The notes beneath the pieces are model-generated. The model made no database searches and was not told the origin of the DNA. It was given only the letters and a program-made list of their open reading frames with translations. Shown here piece by piece: positions 49,282 to 59,361 of a DNA stretch of 64,000 bases. The translations under genes and the position numbers were made by a program. The stretch spans positions 1,838,089-1,902,088 of the forward strand of contig NZ_MSCI01000002.1 of assembly GCF_002954585.1 (NCBI RefSeq). The letters run 5' to 3'. This stretch comes from Vibrio chagasii (GTDB taxonomy: Bacteria > Pseudomonadota > Gammaproteobacteria > Enterobacterales > Vibrionaceae). The first letter of the stretch is position 1. Each line of letters opens with the position of its first letter.

Positions 49282-49676
49282 TGCATAAAAAGATAAGCCT
49301 CTGCTTGGCTTAAAAAGTTTCAAGAAAGGGTTGCTCATCACGAGTAACCCTTTTTTACTGCCTTTATATAAAGAGAAAAAACGAGAACTATTTAGCAACG
49401 TGGATATGAAGTGAACTTTGCCCACAGAAAATGGTAATAAAACATGCAGATAAGATATTAAACCTTGAGCCGTTTCCCATTAATTTATCTGATATCGCCC
49501 ATTAAATAATGAGCGTAAGCCAATGACTTGTAAGCAATAAGGTCATTAATCTTTATTAATTCTATATCGGGGCTTTTAATACAAATTAAAAATCACCACA
49601 CTCATTTTGAACAGTGTATTTTATTCTAAAGAAGTCGCTAGAATGCTCACAGAAATTATTAACCAGAGCGATAAAA
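49282..49676. other. Upstream region of the outer-membrane protein gene
   Basis: The yfbU terminator is at 49325-49356; the rest is AT-rich promoter and leader sequence without a gene. Confidence 0.5.
49325..49356 (+). terminator. Terminator of yfbU
   Basis: AAAGGGTTGCTC pairs with GAGTAACCCTTT (one G-U) around ATCAC and is followed by T. Confidence 0.85.
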
Positions 49677-50246
49677 ATGAGAAAATTCATCTTTGTATCA
49701 CTAGCTATTCTGTCGGCTTCATCTTTCGCAGCTAACGACATGTACGTACTTGGGGGCGTTGGCATTAACAAAGATGACGGAGGTCTACAATTCACTGCTG
49801 GCTCACAAATTCTTGATACCAATTTTCATATTGAATCAACAATGAATTACACAGATTCCGACAGTAGAATGGTTACGCAGGATATACACGGTGACCTAAC
49901 TAAGTACAAAGACAATTTCAAACACTTCAAAATGTCTTTAGCCCCAGTGTATAAATATAGCTTCGATGAGTCTTTTGCTATCTACGGTAAGATTGGTCTT
50001 GCGTACTCTAACCTCAATTCTAAATCAACGATAACCGATCAAGATGGTTCAGTTAATAGCAAGTATTCAAATAGCGAATGGGGGGCAACTTACGGCATCG
50101 GTGCTGAGTTTAAATCTATACAACCAATGTTCGGTAACTCGAAATTCATGGCTCGTGTTGGTTTCGATTACTACGACTACAACTCAGGTGGCCTAAGCCT
50201 ATTCAATGAGGGGACTCTTGGCCTACAAGCTGGATTCACTTTCTAA
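49677..50246 (+). CDS. Outer-membrane beta-barrel protein, OmpX/Ail or OmpA-like fold
   Basis: The 189-residue protein starts with a signal peptide (MRKFIFVSLAILSASSFA, mature ANDMYVLG). Alternating hydrophobic strands such as FKMSLAPVYKYSFDESFAIYG and WGATYGIGAEF continue to the C-terminal GLQAGFTF with its terminal Phe. The size fits an eight-stranded barrel. The frame is open upstream to 49614, but the ATG at 49677 starts the signal peptide. The specific function (adhesion, serum resistance, pore) is unknown. Confidence 0.75.
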   Translation: MRKFIFVSLAILSASSFAANDMYVLGGVGINKDDGGLQFTAGSQILDTNFHIESTMNYTDSDSRMVTQDIHGDLTKYKDNFKHFKMSLAPVYKYSFDESFAIYGKIGLAYSNLNSKSTITDQDGSVNSKYSNSEWGATYGIGAEFKSIQPMFGNSKFMARVGFDYYDYNSGGLSLFNEGTLGLQAGFTF

Positions 50247-50340
50247 GGTATTAAGTAAAAAGTTTTACAGTCGTTGAACAAGTTATCGTAATTACGATTT
50301 TTAGTATCTTAACCTTAATCGCGCTGTACCTGACATAAAT

Positions 50341-50375
50341 AAAAGGGCTACTCATCATGAGTAACCCTTTTATAT
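50341..50375. terminator. Bidirectional terminator between two outer-membrane protein genes
   Basis: AAAAGGGCTACTC pairs with GAGTAACCCTTTT around ATCAT. It closely resembles the yfbU terminator 1 kb upstream, hinting at local duplication. Confidence 0.8.
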
Positions 50376-50389
50376 TTTCTTCTTTTTAA

Positions 50390-51145
50390 TTAGAAAACGT
50401 AAGCAACACCAACGTTTGCCGCCATATTAATGCCGCTTTCTAAGATTGGACTGTTCTCGATATCGCCCTCTAGGTTAGTGTAACGAACACCACCCGTAAG
50501 TCGGATACTCGGCGTTACATGTAGATAACCACCCAAACTAATAAAGTACTGGCCATCCCAACCAGCATCAAATTCCTTTAAATTCGTTCTTGCAGCTTCT
50601 GCTGAACTCACACCGTATAAGTGATTATTTAAACGTTCACCATTATAAGCATAACCAATTGAAGGCGTAATCGCCCAACCACTACGGCGAATAGGTAGAC
50701 GCCATGCTGCCTCAGCATAAAGCCCATTGTGTTGAAAGCCAATGTCTGAACCAGCTGTCGCTTCAAACATTCCAACGAGAGTAATCAACTGATAGCTTAT
50801 CCCGCCTAATACTGAAGCTTTGCGCTCATCTAGATTCTGGATATCAACGTTGCCAGAATCACTGGGCTTCAAGGTTCTCGGGTCATAAACAGCTCGTAAG
50901 ACCACATTTTGTGGTGAGCCTGCTGGTAATAAACGATAACCAGCACTAAAGCCACGCATAAAAAAGTACTCACCTTCATAACCTATCATTGGAATAACCG
51001 CACGATTTGACGGCGTATCTTTATAGACAGCAGGAGAGTAAGAGGCTGCAACCCCTAAGGACCACTGCGATATTTGCGCATGAGCAGCTGTCGTCCCCAA
51101 TGTTGTAGTAACGATAGCGATGACTTTTAGCCAATGACTTTTCAC
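50390..51145 (-). CDS. MipA/OmpV family outer-membrane protein
   Basis: This 251-residue barrel protein has a signal peptide (to TAAHA) and then WSLGVAASYSPAVYKDT and GYEGEYFFMRGFSAGYRL, both typical of the MipA/OmpV family. It ends in VGVAYVF with C-terminal Phe. Members act as osmo-regulated porins (OmpV) or as scaffold proteins for murein synthesis (MipA); which applies is unclear. It is convergent with the preceding barrel gene. Confidence 0.88.
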   Translation of the reverse strand: MKSHWLKVIAIVTTTLGTTAAHAQISQWSLGVAASYSPAVYKDTPSNRAVIPMIGYEGEYFFMRGFSAGYRLLPAGSPQNVVLRAVYDPRTLKPSDSGNVDIQNLDERKASVLGGISYQLITLVGMFEATAGSDIGFQHNGLYAEAAWRLPIRRSGWAITPSIGYAYNGERLNNHLYGVSSAEAARTNLKEFDAGWDGQYFISLGGYLHVTPSIRLTGGVRYTNLEGDIENSPILESGINMAANVGVAYVF

Positions 51146-51493
51146 ATTCTTTCCTAATAAAGAGCAAGTTTAACAAGATGCTACATTGTACAACACTGCT
51201 ATTAACAAAAATAATAACAATGAACAATCGGTTTAATGAGCAATAATTCACCACAAGAATCTAATTTCCCTCCAAATCACCAAAAATAACTAGCAAACCT
51301 CTAATACAAGAAACTTCAATCTGATTTATCTCCAGTTATGAATTGCTATCTCAAAGTTTTTTTCGTGAAAAATTGTAAATAAATACATAATTGTTAAGCA
51401 AAATTGTGGAAGCGGGTCTAACCTTAAAATGTAGGGAGAGCCTATTTTTAAATCGCTCGTCAGTTTTGACTGGTTAACAAGGGGAATGTGACT
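51146..51493. other. Divergent promoter region of the MipA/OmpV gene and prkA
   Basis: AT-rich region of 348 bases with the sigma S-like element at 51417-51427 and no gene. Confidence 0.5.
51417..51427 (+). promoter_or_regulatory. Sigma S-like -10 element for prkA
   Basis: TCTAACCTTAA matches nine of eleven positions of the extended sigma S -10 (KCTAYRCTTAA), about 65 bases before the start. The yeaGH operon of E. coli is sigma S-dependent. Tentative. Confidence 0.4.
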
Positions 51494-53428
51494 ATGAGTA
51501 TATTTGACCACTATCAATCACGTTATGAAGCAGCCAAGGAAGAAGAGCTGACACTGCAAGAGTTCTTGGCGCTGTGTAAAGACGACAAAAGTGCTTACGC
51601 CAACGCCGCGGAGCGCTTACTTCTGGCTATTGGCGAACCTGAGGTTATTGACACCGCGCAAGACCCTCAACTAAGTCGCATTTTCTCTAACCGAGTTATA
51701 TCTCGTTACCGCGAATTCGAAGATTTTTACGGTATGGAAGACGCGATTGAACAGATTGTTTCTTATCTAAAACATGCTGCGCAAGGCCTAGAAGAACGCA
51801 AACAGATCCTTTACTTGCTGGGTCCTGTGGGCGGCGGTAAATCATCGCTTGCTGAAAAGCTAAAAGCTCTGATGCAAAAGCTACCTATTTACGTACTTTC
51901 TGCTGACGGTGAACGAAGCCCAGTAAATGACCATCCATTCTGTCTATTTGATGTCAATGAAGATGGTGACTTACTGAAAAATGAGTATGGCATCGAAAAA
52001 CGCTATCTTCGCTCGATTATGTCTCCATGGGCCGCAAAACGCCTGCATGATTTCGGCGGCGACATTTCTAAATTCAAAGTCATCAAGCTACGCCCTTCTA
52101 TCCTCGACCAAGTGGCGATCGCGAAGACAGAGCCTGGTGATGAAAACAACCAAGATATCTCTTCCCTAGTTGGTAAAGTAGATATCCGTAAACTAGAACA
52201 CTTCTCTCAAGATGATCCAGATGCCTACAGCTACTCTGGTGCGCTGTGTAAAGCGAACCAAGGTCTGATGGAATTCGTAGAGATGTTCAAAGCACCAATC
52301 AAGGTACTACACCCTCTACTAACAGCAACTCAAGAGGGTAACTTCAACGGTACTGAAGGTCTTTCAGCGCTGCCATTCGACGGTATGATTTTGGCTCACT
52401 CGAACGAATCCGAGTGGCAGACATTCCGCAACAACAAAAACAATGAAGCTTTCCTAGACCGTGTGTACATTGTAAAAGTCCCTTACTGTCTGCGCGTTTC
52501 TGAAGAAGTTAAGATCTACAAGAAACTGCTTGAGCACAGTGAACTGTCGAACGCACCATGTTCGCCAAGCACACTCGACCTGCTATCGCAATTCAGCATC
52601 TTATCGAGACTGAAAGAGCCTGAGAACTCGTCTCTGTTCTCGAAAATGCGCGTTTACGATGGTGAAACCCTTAAAGATACCGATCCAAAAGCGAAGAGTT
52701 ATCAAGAGTACCGCGACTACGCAGGTGTAGATGAAGGTATGTCTGGTCTATCGACTCGTTTCGCCTTTAAGATCCTATCTCGCGTGTTCAACTTCGACCA
52801 AGCCGAAGTGGCCGCGAACCCGGTTCACCTGTTCTACGTCATTGAACAACAAATTGAACGTGAGCAATTCCCGCAAGAAACCGCCGAGAAATACCTTGAG
52901 TTCTTGAAAGGATATCTAGTGCCACGCTACGTAGAGTTTATCGGCAAAGAAATTCAAACCGCTTACCTAGAGTCTTACTCTGAGTACGGTCAGAATATCT
53001 TCGACCGCTATGTAACCTACGCAGACTTCTGGATCCAAGACCAAGAGTACCGCGACCCAGAAACAGGTCAGCTATTCGACCGTGCTTCTCTAAATGGTGA
53101 GCTAGAGAAAATCGAGAAAACAGCCGGTATCAGTAACCCTAAAGACTTCCGAAATGAGATTGTGAACTTTGTGCTTCGTGCCAAGGCGAACAATAACGGT
53201 CAAAACCCGGTTTGGACCAGCTACGAGAAACTGCGCACTGTGATTGAGAAGAAAATGTTCTCCAACACAGAAGAGCTACTTCCTGTTATCTCGTTCAACG
53301 CTAAGACCTCAACGGATGATCAGAAAAAGCACGACGACTTCGTTGCTCGTATGATGGAAAAAGGCTATACCGAGAAACAAGTGCGACTGCTATCTGAGTG
53401 GTATCTAAGAGTTCGTAAATCCTCATAA
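51494..53428 (+). CDS. prkA: Serine protein kinase PrkA (YeaG)
   Basis: PrkA/YeaG is an AAA-like protein kinase, or protease-kinase, linked to stationary-phase and nitrogen-starvation responses. The 644 residues are very close to E. coli YeaG. Walker A is LLGPVGGGKSSLAEKL near residue 110, followed by GERSPVNDHPFCLFD, TEPGDENNQDIS and the C-terminal kinase-like region. GGGGAA lies eight bases before the ATG at 51494. It is the first gene of prkA-yeaH-spoVR. Confidence 0.95.
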   Translation: MSIFDHYQSRYEAAKEEELTLQEFLALCKDDKSAYANAAERLLLAIGEPEVIDTAQDPQLSRIFSNRVISRYREFEDFYGMEDAIEQIVSYLKHAAQGLEERKQILYLLGPVGGGKSSLAEKLKALMQKLPIYVLSADGERSPVNDHPFCLFDVNEDGDLLKNEYGIEKRYLRSIMSPWAAKRLHDFGGDISKFKVIKLRPSILDQVAIAKTEPGDENNQDISSLVGKVDIRKLEHFSQDDPDAYSYSGALCKANQGLMEFVEMFKAPIKVLHPLLTATQEGNFNGTEGLSALPFDGMILAHSNESEWQTFRNNKNNEAFLDRVYIVKVPYCLRVSEEVKIYKKLLEHSELSNAPCSPSTLDLLSQFSILSRLKEPENSSLFSKMRVYDGETLKDTDPKAKSYQEYRDYAGVDEGMSGLSTRFAFKILSRVFNFDQAEVAANPVHLFYVIEQQIEREQFPQETAEKYLEFLKGYLVPRYVEFIGKEIQTAYLESYSEYGQNIFDRYVTYADFWIQDQEYRDPETGQLFDRASLNGELEKIEKTAGISNPKDFRNEIVNFVLRAKANNNGQNPVWTSYEKLRTVIEKKMFSNTEELLPVISFNAKTSTDDQKKHDDFVARMMEKGYTEKQVRLLSEWYLRVRKSS

Positions 53429-53529
53429 CCAAACGGTATAGAGCTGCTCAAATGGGCAGCTCATACCAACCAATAACTCTTATACCCGAGTAAAAGTAGG
53501 ATCGCGACATCAGCTGAGAGGGAGTTCTT

Positions 53530-54801
53530 ATGGCACAATTTATCGATCGGAGGCTCAATGGCAAGAATAAGAGTGCTGTAAACAGACAGCGCTTCTTACG
53601 ACGCCATAAAGAGCAAATCAAAGAATCTGTGGCCGATGCAGTCAACCGACGCTCAATCACCAACACTGAAACTGGTGAGGACGTCACTATTCCTCATAAA
53701 GACATCAAAGAACCGAGCTTTCACCAAGGCCAAGGTGGCGTAAGAGAACGCGTGCACCCTGGTAATGATCAATTCATCACCGGCGACAAAATCGAGCGCC
53801 CGAAAGGTGGTGGTCAGGGGGGAGGGTCAGGCCAAGGGGATGCTAGTCCTGATGGCGAAGGTCAAGATGAGTTTACTTTCCAAATATCGAAAGACGAATA
53901 CCTTGATATTCTGTTTGAAGATCTCGCTCTGCCTAACCTAGAAAAAAATCAGGTCAACAAGATCACTGAATGGAAAACCCACCGCTCTGGTTACCAAAGC
54001 GCCGGGATTCCATCCAACATCGCGATTGTTCGTTCGCTGCAGCAGTCACTGGCTCGTCGAACCGCAATGACAGCAGGTCGAAAACGCGATTTAAAAACGC
54101 TAATGGACCAGCTCGATCAAGTTCAAATGACCGAGCCCGCTCAACCGTTCGAAGAAGCTCGAATCAAGGAAGAGATTGCCGAGCTACGTAAAAAAATCGA
54201 TAGCGTGCCGTTCATCGATACCTTCGATTTACGTTACAAAAACTACGAGAAACGCCCTATTCCATCTAGCCAAGCGGTGATGTTCTGCTTGATGGATGTG
54301 TCTGGCTCGATGGACCAAGCCACCAAAGACATCGCAAAACGTTTCTATGTGCTGCTGTACCTATTCCTTAATCGCACCTACGAAAATGTCGATGTGGTGT
54401 TTATTCGTCACCATACTCAAGCCAAAGAAGTCGACGAGCATGAGTTTTTCTACTCACAAGAGACCGGTGGCACCATTGTATCGAGCGCCTTAAAACTGAT
54501 GAAAGAAATTGTCGCTGACCGTTACCCGGCTAATGAGTGGAATATCTATGCTGCGCAGGCGTCTGATGGTGATAACTGGGCAGATGACTCTCCTCGTTGT
54601 AAAGAGTTACTGGTCAACACGCTTCTGCCGACTTGCCAATACTACTCGTACATCGAAATCACGCGTCGCTCACACCAAACGCTCTGGCATGAGTATGAGA
54701 AGTTAGAAGCGAGCTTCGACAACTTCGCCATGAAAAACATCAAAACAGTGGATGATATCTTCCCTGTGTTTAGAGAACTGTTCCAGAAAGAGACAGCGTA
54801 A
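53530..54801 (+). CDS. yeaH: YeaH/YhbH family protein (DUF444)
   Basis: The 423-residue protein belongs to the DUF444 family, found together with PrkA. A basic N-terminus and a disordered glycine-rich stretch ([18 protein letters not shown], near residue 95) are followed by a von Willebrand A-like domain with [13 protein letters not shown], the metal-site motif. GAGGGAG precedes the ATG. PrkA, YeaH and SpoVR are thought to act together, but the mechanism is unknown. Confidence 0.92.
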   Translation: MAQFIDRRLNGKNKSAVNRQRFLRRHKEQIKESVADAVNRRSITNTETGEDVTIPHKDIKEPSFHQGQGGVRERVHPGNDQFITGDKIERPKGGGQGGGSGQGDASPDGEGQDEFTFQISKDEYLDILFEDLALPNLEKNQVNKITEWKTHRSGYQSAGIPSNIAIVRSLQQSLARRTAMTAGRKRDLKTLMDQLDQVQMTEPAQPFEEARIKEEIAELRKKIDSVPFIDTFDLRYKNYEKRPIPSSQAVMFCLMDVSGSMDQATKDIAKRFYVLLYLFLNRTYENVDVVFIRHHTQAKEVDEHEFFYSQETGGTIVSSALKLMKEIVADRYPANEWNIYAAQASDGDNWADDSPRCKELLVNTLLPTCQYYSYIEITRRSHQTLWHEYEKLEASFDNFAMKNIKTVDDIFPVFRELFQKETA

Positions 54802-54812
54802 GGGGGCTTGCC

Positions 54813-56375
54813 ATGACAGCGAAATCAAACGTTGCAGAGAAAGACAGAGCTGCACCAAAGAACAACGACAAGATGCTGCCTGATGGTCCAGATTGGACAT
54901 TCAACCTCTTAGAGCGATACCACGTGGAAATTAAGCGTGTGGCGCAGCATTACCGACTAGACACTTACCCTAACCAAATCGAAGTGATCACTTCTGAACA
55001 GATGATGGACGCGTACTCGAGTATCGGTATGCCAATTAATTACAACCACTGGTCATTTGGCAAGAAGTTTATTCAAACAGAACAAAACTACAAGCATGGT
55101 CAAATGGGGCTCGCGTATGAAATCGTGATCAACTCAGATCCTTGTATCGCCTACTTAATGGAAGAAAATACTGTGACGATGCAAGCGCTAGTAATGGCAC
55201 ACGCTTGTTACGGCCATAACTCTTTCTTTAAGGGGAATTACCTGTTCCAAACATGGACAGATGCAAGTTCAATCATCGACTACTTGTTGTTTGCTAAGAA
55301 GTACATCAATGGTTGTGAGGAGAAATACGGCGTTTCAGAAGTCGAACAACTACTCGATTCTTGCCATGCCCTAATGAATTACGGCGTTGACAGATATAAG
55401 CGCCCAGAGAAGATCTCCATCGCAGAAGAAACCGCTCGCCAAGAAGAACGTGAAGCTTACCTGCAATCTCAAGTCAACGAACTGTGGCGCACTGTGCCAC
55501 AAAACCGCGACAAAGAGGAAGAGCAGAAAGTACGCTTCCCAAGCGAGCCACAAGAGAACATTCTTTACTTCATTGAAAAGAATGCGCCTCTACTGGAACC
55601 TTGGCAGCGTGAATGTGTGCGTATAGTTCGCAAGGTCAGCCAATACTTCTACCCTCAGAAACAGACTCAGGTAATGAATGAGGGCTGGGCAACCTTCTGG
55701 CACTACACCATCCTCAACCATCTGTACGATGAAGGTTTAGTGAGCGATAAGTTCATCTTAGAGTTCCTACACAGCCACACTAGCGTAGTCGCGCAACCCG
55801 CCTACAACAGCCCTTATTTCAGTGGCATAAACCCATACGCGCTTGGCTTTGCGATGTTTAGAGACATCCGCCGTATCTGTGAAGAACCAACCGATGAAGA
55901 CAGAGAGTGGTTCCCAGAACTGGCAGGGTCAGATTGGCTAGAAGCGGTGCACTTTGCGATGCACAACTTCAAAGATGAAAGCTTCATCAGCCAATATCTT
56001 TCTCCGAAAATCATTCGAGACTTTAAGCTGTTTGCTGTGCTCGATGATGACCGAAAAAATACCATTGAAGTGAGTGCAATTCATGATGACCCGGGCTATC
56101 GCCTGATCCGTGAAAAGCTAGCCGCACAATACAATCTCAGCAACCTGGAACCCAACATTCAGGTGTTCAATGTAGATGTACGCGGCGATCGTTCAATGAC
56201 ACTCCAATATGTCCCTCATGACCGCATCCCTCTTGATAAAGGTTACGACGAAGTGATGAAGCACTTATATCGCTTATGGGGCTTTGATGTGATTTTAGAA
56301 GAGGTCAAAGACACAGGTCATAGAGAGATTCTGACTACTTGCCCGAAACGTAATGATTACGGAGCAAAAATCTAA
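54813..56375 (+). CDS. spoVR: SpoVR family protein
   Basis: This 520-residue cytosolic protein matches the SpoVR/YcgB family, for example MAHACYGHNSFFKGNYLF, NEGWATFWHYTILNHLY and PAYNSPYFSGINPYALGF. Conserved histidines in these motifs suggest metal binding. Only 11 bases separate it from yeaH, and GGGGG precedes the ATG. In Bacillus, SpoVR affects spore cortex; in non-sporulating bacteria it travels with prkA and yeaH. Confidence 0.93.
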   Translation: MTAKSNVAEKDRAAPKNNDKMLPDGPDWTFNLLERYHVEIKRVAQHYRLDTYPNQIEVITSEQMMDAYSSIGMPINYNHWSFGKKFIQTEQNYKHGQMGLAYEIVINSDPCIAYLMEENTVTMQALVMAHACYGHNSFFKGNYLFQTWTDASSIIDYLLFAKKYINGCEEKYGVSEVEQLLDSCHALMNYGVDRYKRPEKISIAEETARQEEREAYLQSQVNELWRTVPQNRDKEEEQKVRFPSEPQENILYFIEKNAPLLEPWQRECVRIVRKVSQYFYPQKQTQVMNEGWATFWHYTILNHLYDEGLVSDKFILEFLHSHTSVVAQPAYNSPYFSGINPYALGFAMFRDIRRICEEPTDEDREWFPELAGSDWLEAVHFAMHNFKDESFISQYLSPKIIRDFKLFAVLDDDRKNTIEVSAIHDDPGYRLIREKLAAQYNLSNLEPNIQVFNVDVRGDRSMTLQYVPHDRIPLDKGYDEVMKHLYRLWGFDVILEEVKDTGHREILTTCPKRNDYGAKI

Positions 56376-56459
56376 TACCCATCGCTGTTAATCGGTGATG
56401 AGTATAAGACTCCGCTCCCCCTACAACATAGTGGTCACTCGCTCGGAAGTGGAGCAACA

Positions 56460-56493
56460 AAAAAGCGCATAAGTCCTAGACTTATGCGCTTTC
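56460..56493. terminator. Bidirectional terminator between spoVR and sohB
   Basis: The 14-bp stem AAAGCGCATAAGTC/GACTTATGCGCTTT with loop CTA has A and T flanks that suit both convergent genes. Confidence 0.9.
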
Positions 56494-56550
56494 CTTTTAA
56501 GCTTCTTTTGGCTCTTGCTTCTTGAGCTCTAGCGTCTTAAACAAACACTA

Positions 56551-57618
56551 TTAAACAATCGGCTTTTGGCCGCGTTCAATCAGCTTCATCAGCACGCTGT
56601 CTGCAGATTTACCTGCCACGCCTGCGAGCTTATCCGATAGCTTTTTCTTCTGTACATAGTGAATCGCTAGCACTGTCTTGTCTTTGCATGCTTCAACAAC
56701 TAGGTCATCAGAAGTGCGAATCTCATCCACTAGTCCAAGTTCATGAGCTTGCGTACCAAACCAGTGTTCACCCGTCGCCACTTTATCAAGATCAAGTGCT
56801 GGACGGTGGTCGCGAATGAAGTCTTTGAATAGACCATGTGTCTCTTCTAGCTCTTCTTTAAACTTCTCACGTGCTTTATCGCTGTTCTCACCAAACATAG
56901 TCAGTGTGCGCTTGTACTCACCTGCTGTTAGTTGCTCGAACTCAATATCGTGTTTCTTAAGCAGTTTGTTGAAGTTTGGCAATTGAGCGATCACACCAAT
57001 AGAGCCAACGATAGCGAAAGGCGCTGACACAATTTTGTCTGCAATACAGGCCATCATGTAGCCGCCGCTTGCCGCCACTTTGTCTACCGAGATAGTCAGA
57101 GGCAGACCTGCCGCTTTGATACGATCAAGTTGAGAAGATGCCAAACCGTAGCCGTGAACCATGCCACCACCAGATTCAAGCTTAAGTAATACTTCATCGC
57201 CTTCACGAGCAACAGCCAAAACCGCCGTTACCTCTTCACGTAATGAAGCTACTTCTTTCGCATCAATGCTGCCATTAAAATCAAGAACGAATAGATGTGG
57301 TTCACGCTTGCTATCAAGCTCACCCTCTTTCGCTGCTTTTTTCACTTCTTTACCGCGTGATTTTACTTTCTCTTTTTCCGCTTTCTTTTCTGCTTTATCA
57401 CGGGCTTTGATGAAAGCATCATCGTGTAGATGGTGCTCTAATTGTTCGATTGTCTGTTTATGGTGTTCAGATAGGTTCGTGATTTCCAGCTCACCTTTAA
57501 TCGCGCTTGATTTTCCACCCACAGATTTAGCAATGACTAAAATTGCGATGATGGCGATTACAACGGTCGCAATCTTGGCTAAAAACAAGCCGTAGTCCAA
57601 CAAAAATTCCAATGTCAT
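56551..57618 (-). CDS. sohB: Inner-membrane peptidase SohB (S49 family)
   Basis: SohB is a signal-peptide-peptidase-A-like serine protease of the inner membrane. The 355 residues have a membrane anchor at 8-30 (a second hydrophobic part may follow), a charged Lys/Glu-rich linker (KAEKKAEKEK), and the S49 domain. That domain carries the catalytic serine in KVAASGGYMMACI and the lysine in TAGEYKRTL. A weak GGGG ribosome site is close to the ATG. It is divergent from yciK, which is also its E. coli neighbour. Confidence 0.93.
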   Translation of the reverse strand: MTLEFLLDYGLFLAKIATVVIAIIAILVIAKSVGGKSSAIKGELEITNLSEHHKQTIEQLEHHLHDDAFIKARDKAEKKAEKEKVKSRGKEVKKAAKEGELDSKREPHLFVLDFNGSIDAKEVASLREEVTAVLAVAREGDEVLLKLESGGGMVHGYGLASSQLDRIKAAGLPLTISVDKVAASGGYMMACIADKIVSAPFAIVGSIGVIAQLPNFNKLLKKHDIEFEQLTAGEYKRTLTMFGENSDKAREKFKEELEETHGLFKDFIRDHRPALDLDKVATGEHWFGTQAHELGLVDEIRTSDDLVVEACKDKTVLAIHYVQKKKLSDKLAGVAGKSADSVLMKLIERGQKPIV

Positions 57619-57755
57619 ATCCCCTAATGTATGAATTAGTGTATTGTAACCATCTTGTCACGATTACCAAGAATTTCTCATCATTCCTGCGGTTATCTGT
57701 GTGATTAAACATCAATGGAATGGCGAACATAATAAAAGAAAGAAGGATAAGCACA

Positions 57756-58496
57756 GTGGATTACCCAATCTCTACAGATGCCCTCAAAGATAAAGTAATT
57801 TTGGTTACTGGTGCTGGTGCCGGTATTGGACGTCAAGCAGCACTAAGCTTCGCTCAACATGGCGCGACAGTTATTCTGCTAGGCCGCAATGTTAAAAACC
57901 TTGAATTTATTTACGATGAAATCGAAAGTGCTGGTTACCCACAGCCTGCGATCATCCCATTAGATCTAAAAGGCGCGACAAAACAGAACTACATTGATAT
58001 GGCTGAAACCATTGAGTCACAGTTCGGTCGTTTAGATGGTCTATTACATAACGCTGGCGTTCTCGGTACTCTAAGCCCGTTTGAGCAGATTGATGAAGAG
58101 ACTTTTGATGATGTTATGCAGATCAATGTGAAGTCTGAGTTCTTGATGACTCAAGCACTTCTTCCTGCTCTTAAGAAAGCGGATGCAGGTCGTATCGTAT
58201 TTACGTCTTCTACCGTTGGCCACTCTGGCCGTGCATTCTGGGGCACTTACGCGATCTCTAAGTTTGCTACCGAAGGTATGATGCAAATCCTAGCGGATGA
58301 GCTTGAAGACACCAACATCCGTGTTAATGCGATCAACCCAGGCGGCACTCAAACACGCATGCGTGCAAAAGCGTACCCAGGTGAAGATGCGAACAAGCTA
58401 AAAACGCCACTGGACATCATCCCACTGTACCTACACTTAATGAACCCAAGTGTGACAGACATTAATGGCCAATGTATCGACGCTCAACCTAAGTAG
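57756..58496 (+). CDS. yciK: YciK family short-chain oxidoreductase
   Basis: The 246-residue Rossmann-fold protein has the cofactor motif TGAGAGIGRQAA, the NAG segment LLHNAGVLG and the catalytic YAISK. It matches E. coli YciK through FTSSTVGHSGRAFWGTYA and INPGGTQTRMRA. The substrate is unknown. The frame is open to an ATG at 57720, but the GTG at 57756 has AAGGA eight bases before it and corresponds to the E. coli start, so I use it. Confidence 0.87.
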   Translation: MDYPISTDALKDKVILVTGAGAGIGRQAALSFAQHGATVILLGRNVKNLEFIYDEIESAGYPQPAIIPLDLKGATKQNYIDMAETIESQFGRLDGLLHNAGVLGTLSPFEQIDEETFDDVMQINVKSEFLMTQALLPALKKADAGRIVFTSSTVGHSGRAFWGTYAISKFATEGMMQILADELEDTNIRVNAINPGGTQTRMRAKAYPGEDANKLKTPLDIIPLYLHLMNPSVTDINGQCIDAQPK

Positions 58497-58516
58497 TTGA
58501 TATTATAACCAATCGT

Positions 58517-58548
58517 AAAAAGTCGCTTTAATAGCGGCTTTTTTTGTA
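58517..58548 (+). terminator. Terminator of yciK
   Basis: AGTCGCT pairs with AGCGGCT around TTAAT and is followed by seven T. Confidence 0.85.
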
Positions 58549-58624
58549 TCTAAATCAAGCATCTAAAACTTAGTTCCTTTGATTTTCATCATTTTGCTTT
58601 GCATCTTTTTCATTGTTAAATATA

Positions 58625-58640
58625 CTGTATAAATATACAG
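58625..58640. promoter_or_regulatory. LexA operator of the imuA-imuB-dnaE2 cassette
   Basis: CTGTATAAATATACAG fits the CTGT-N8-ACAG LexA consensus exactly and is nearly palindromic inside. It lies ten bases before the imuA start, where bound LexA would block transcription. Confidence 0.92.
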
Positions 58641-58650
58641 GTGTTTGATT

Positions 58651-59358
58651 ATGCATGAACTCATAAAAAACTTACAAGACCGCCAGCTAATCTGGAAAGG
58701 GCTACAATCAACAACGCTAGGAAGTACCACTTCAACAGGCTATCCGCAATTGGATAAGCAGCTTGATGGTGGCTTTCCGACACACGGCGTTATTGAAGTT
58801 GAATCACAACAAGGGATCGGCGAACTTCGTCTGCTTACGCCCTACTTAGCTCAGCAAAACTCACAAAAACTGGCCATATTCATTAACCCGCCAGGGAAGA
58901 TCTGTGCCGAGTTCTTTAGTAGCCAAGGAGTCGAACTTGATAACATCTTGGTGATAGAGCCTCAACGCGATCTCGATGCATTATGGGCTGCTGAGCAATG
59001 CCTCAAGAGTGGTGCTTGTCATTCTGTATTGTTATGGGGAGCCGATCTCGAAATCCACCAAACCAAGCGCCTGCAAGCAGCAAGTGAAACCGGCAAATGC
59101 CTGCAGTTTCACTTTAAATCCACCAGCCATAACCAATTATCCCTTCCCGTTTCTTTAAGCATGAAGCTCTCTTCTCATGCTCAGGGGTTAAAGGTTGAGG
59201 TAACAAAAAGAAAAGGCAGCTGGTCGTATGGCAGCTTTATTCTCGACATGACCCACAATTGGCCGTTACTAACAGAGAAAATCATCGGCATTGACAGCTC
59301 ACACCGTGCCTTGTCTGATAATACTGTGCTGGCTTTTCCTATTGCGAAGCAAGGCTAG
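58651..59358 (+). CDS. imuA: Translesion synthesis accessory protein ImuA (SulA/RecA-like)
   Basis: ImuA is a RecA-fold protein that works with ImuB and DnaE2 in damage-induced mutagenesis. The 235 residues have the family pattern ...GYPQLDKQLDGGFPTHGVIEVESQQGIGELRLL, where the Walker A region is weak, and VLLWGADLEIHQTKRLQAA further on. The ATG at 58651 has AGGTG upstream; the frame is open two codons earlier. It follows the LexA box and imuB begins three bases after it. Confidence 0.88.
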   Translation: MHELIKNLQDRQLIWKGLQSTTLGSTTSTGYPQLDKQLDGGFPTHGVIEVESQQGIGELRLLTPYLAQQNSQKLAIFINPPGKICAEFFSSQGVELDNILVIEPQRDLDALWAAEQCLKSGACHSVLLWGADLEIHQTKRLQAASETGKCLQFHFKSTSHNQLSLPVSLSMKLSSHAQGLKVEVTKRKGSWSYGSFILDMTHNWPLLTEKIIGIDSSHRALSDNTVLAFPIAKQG

Positions 59359-59361
59359 CGT

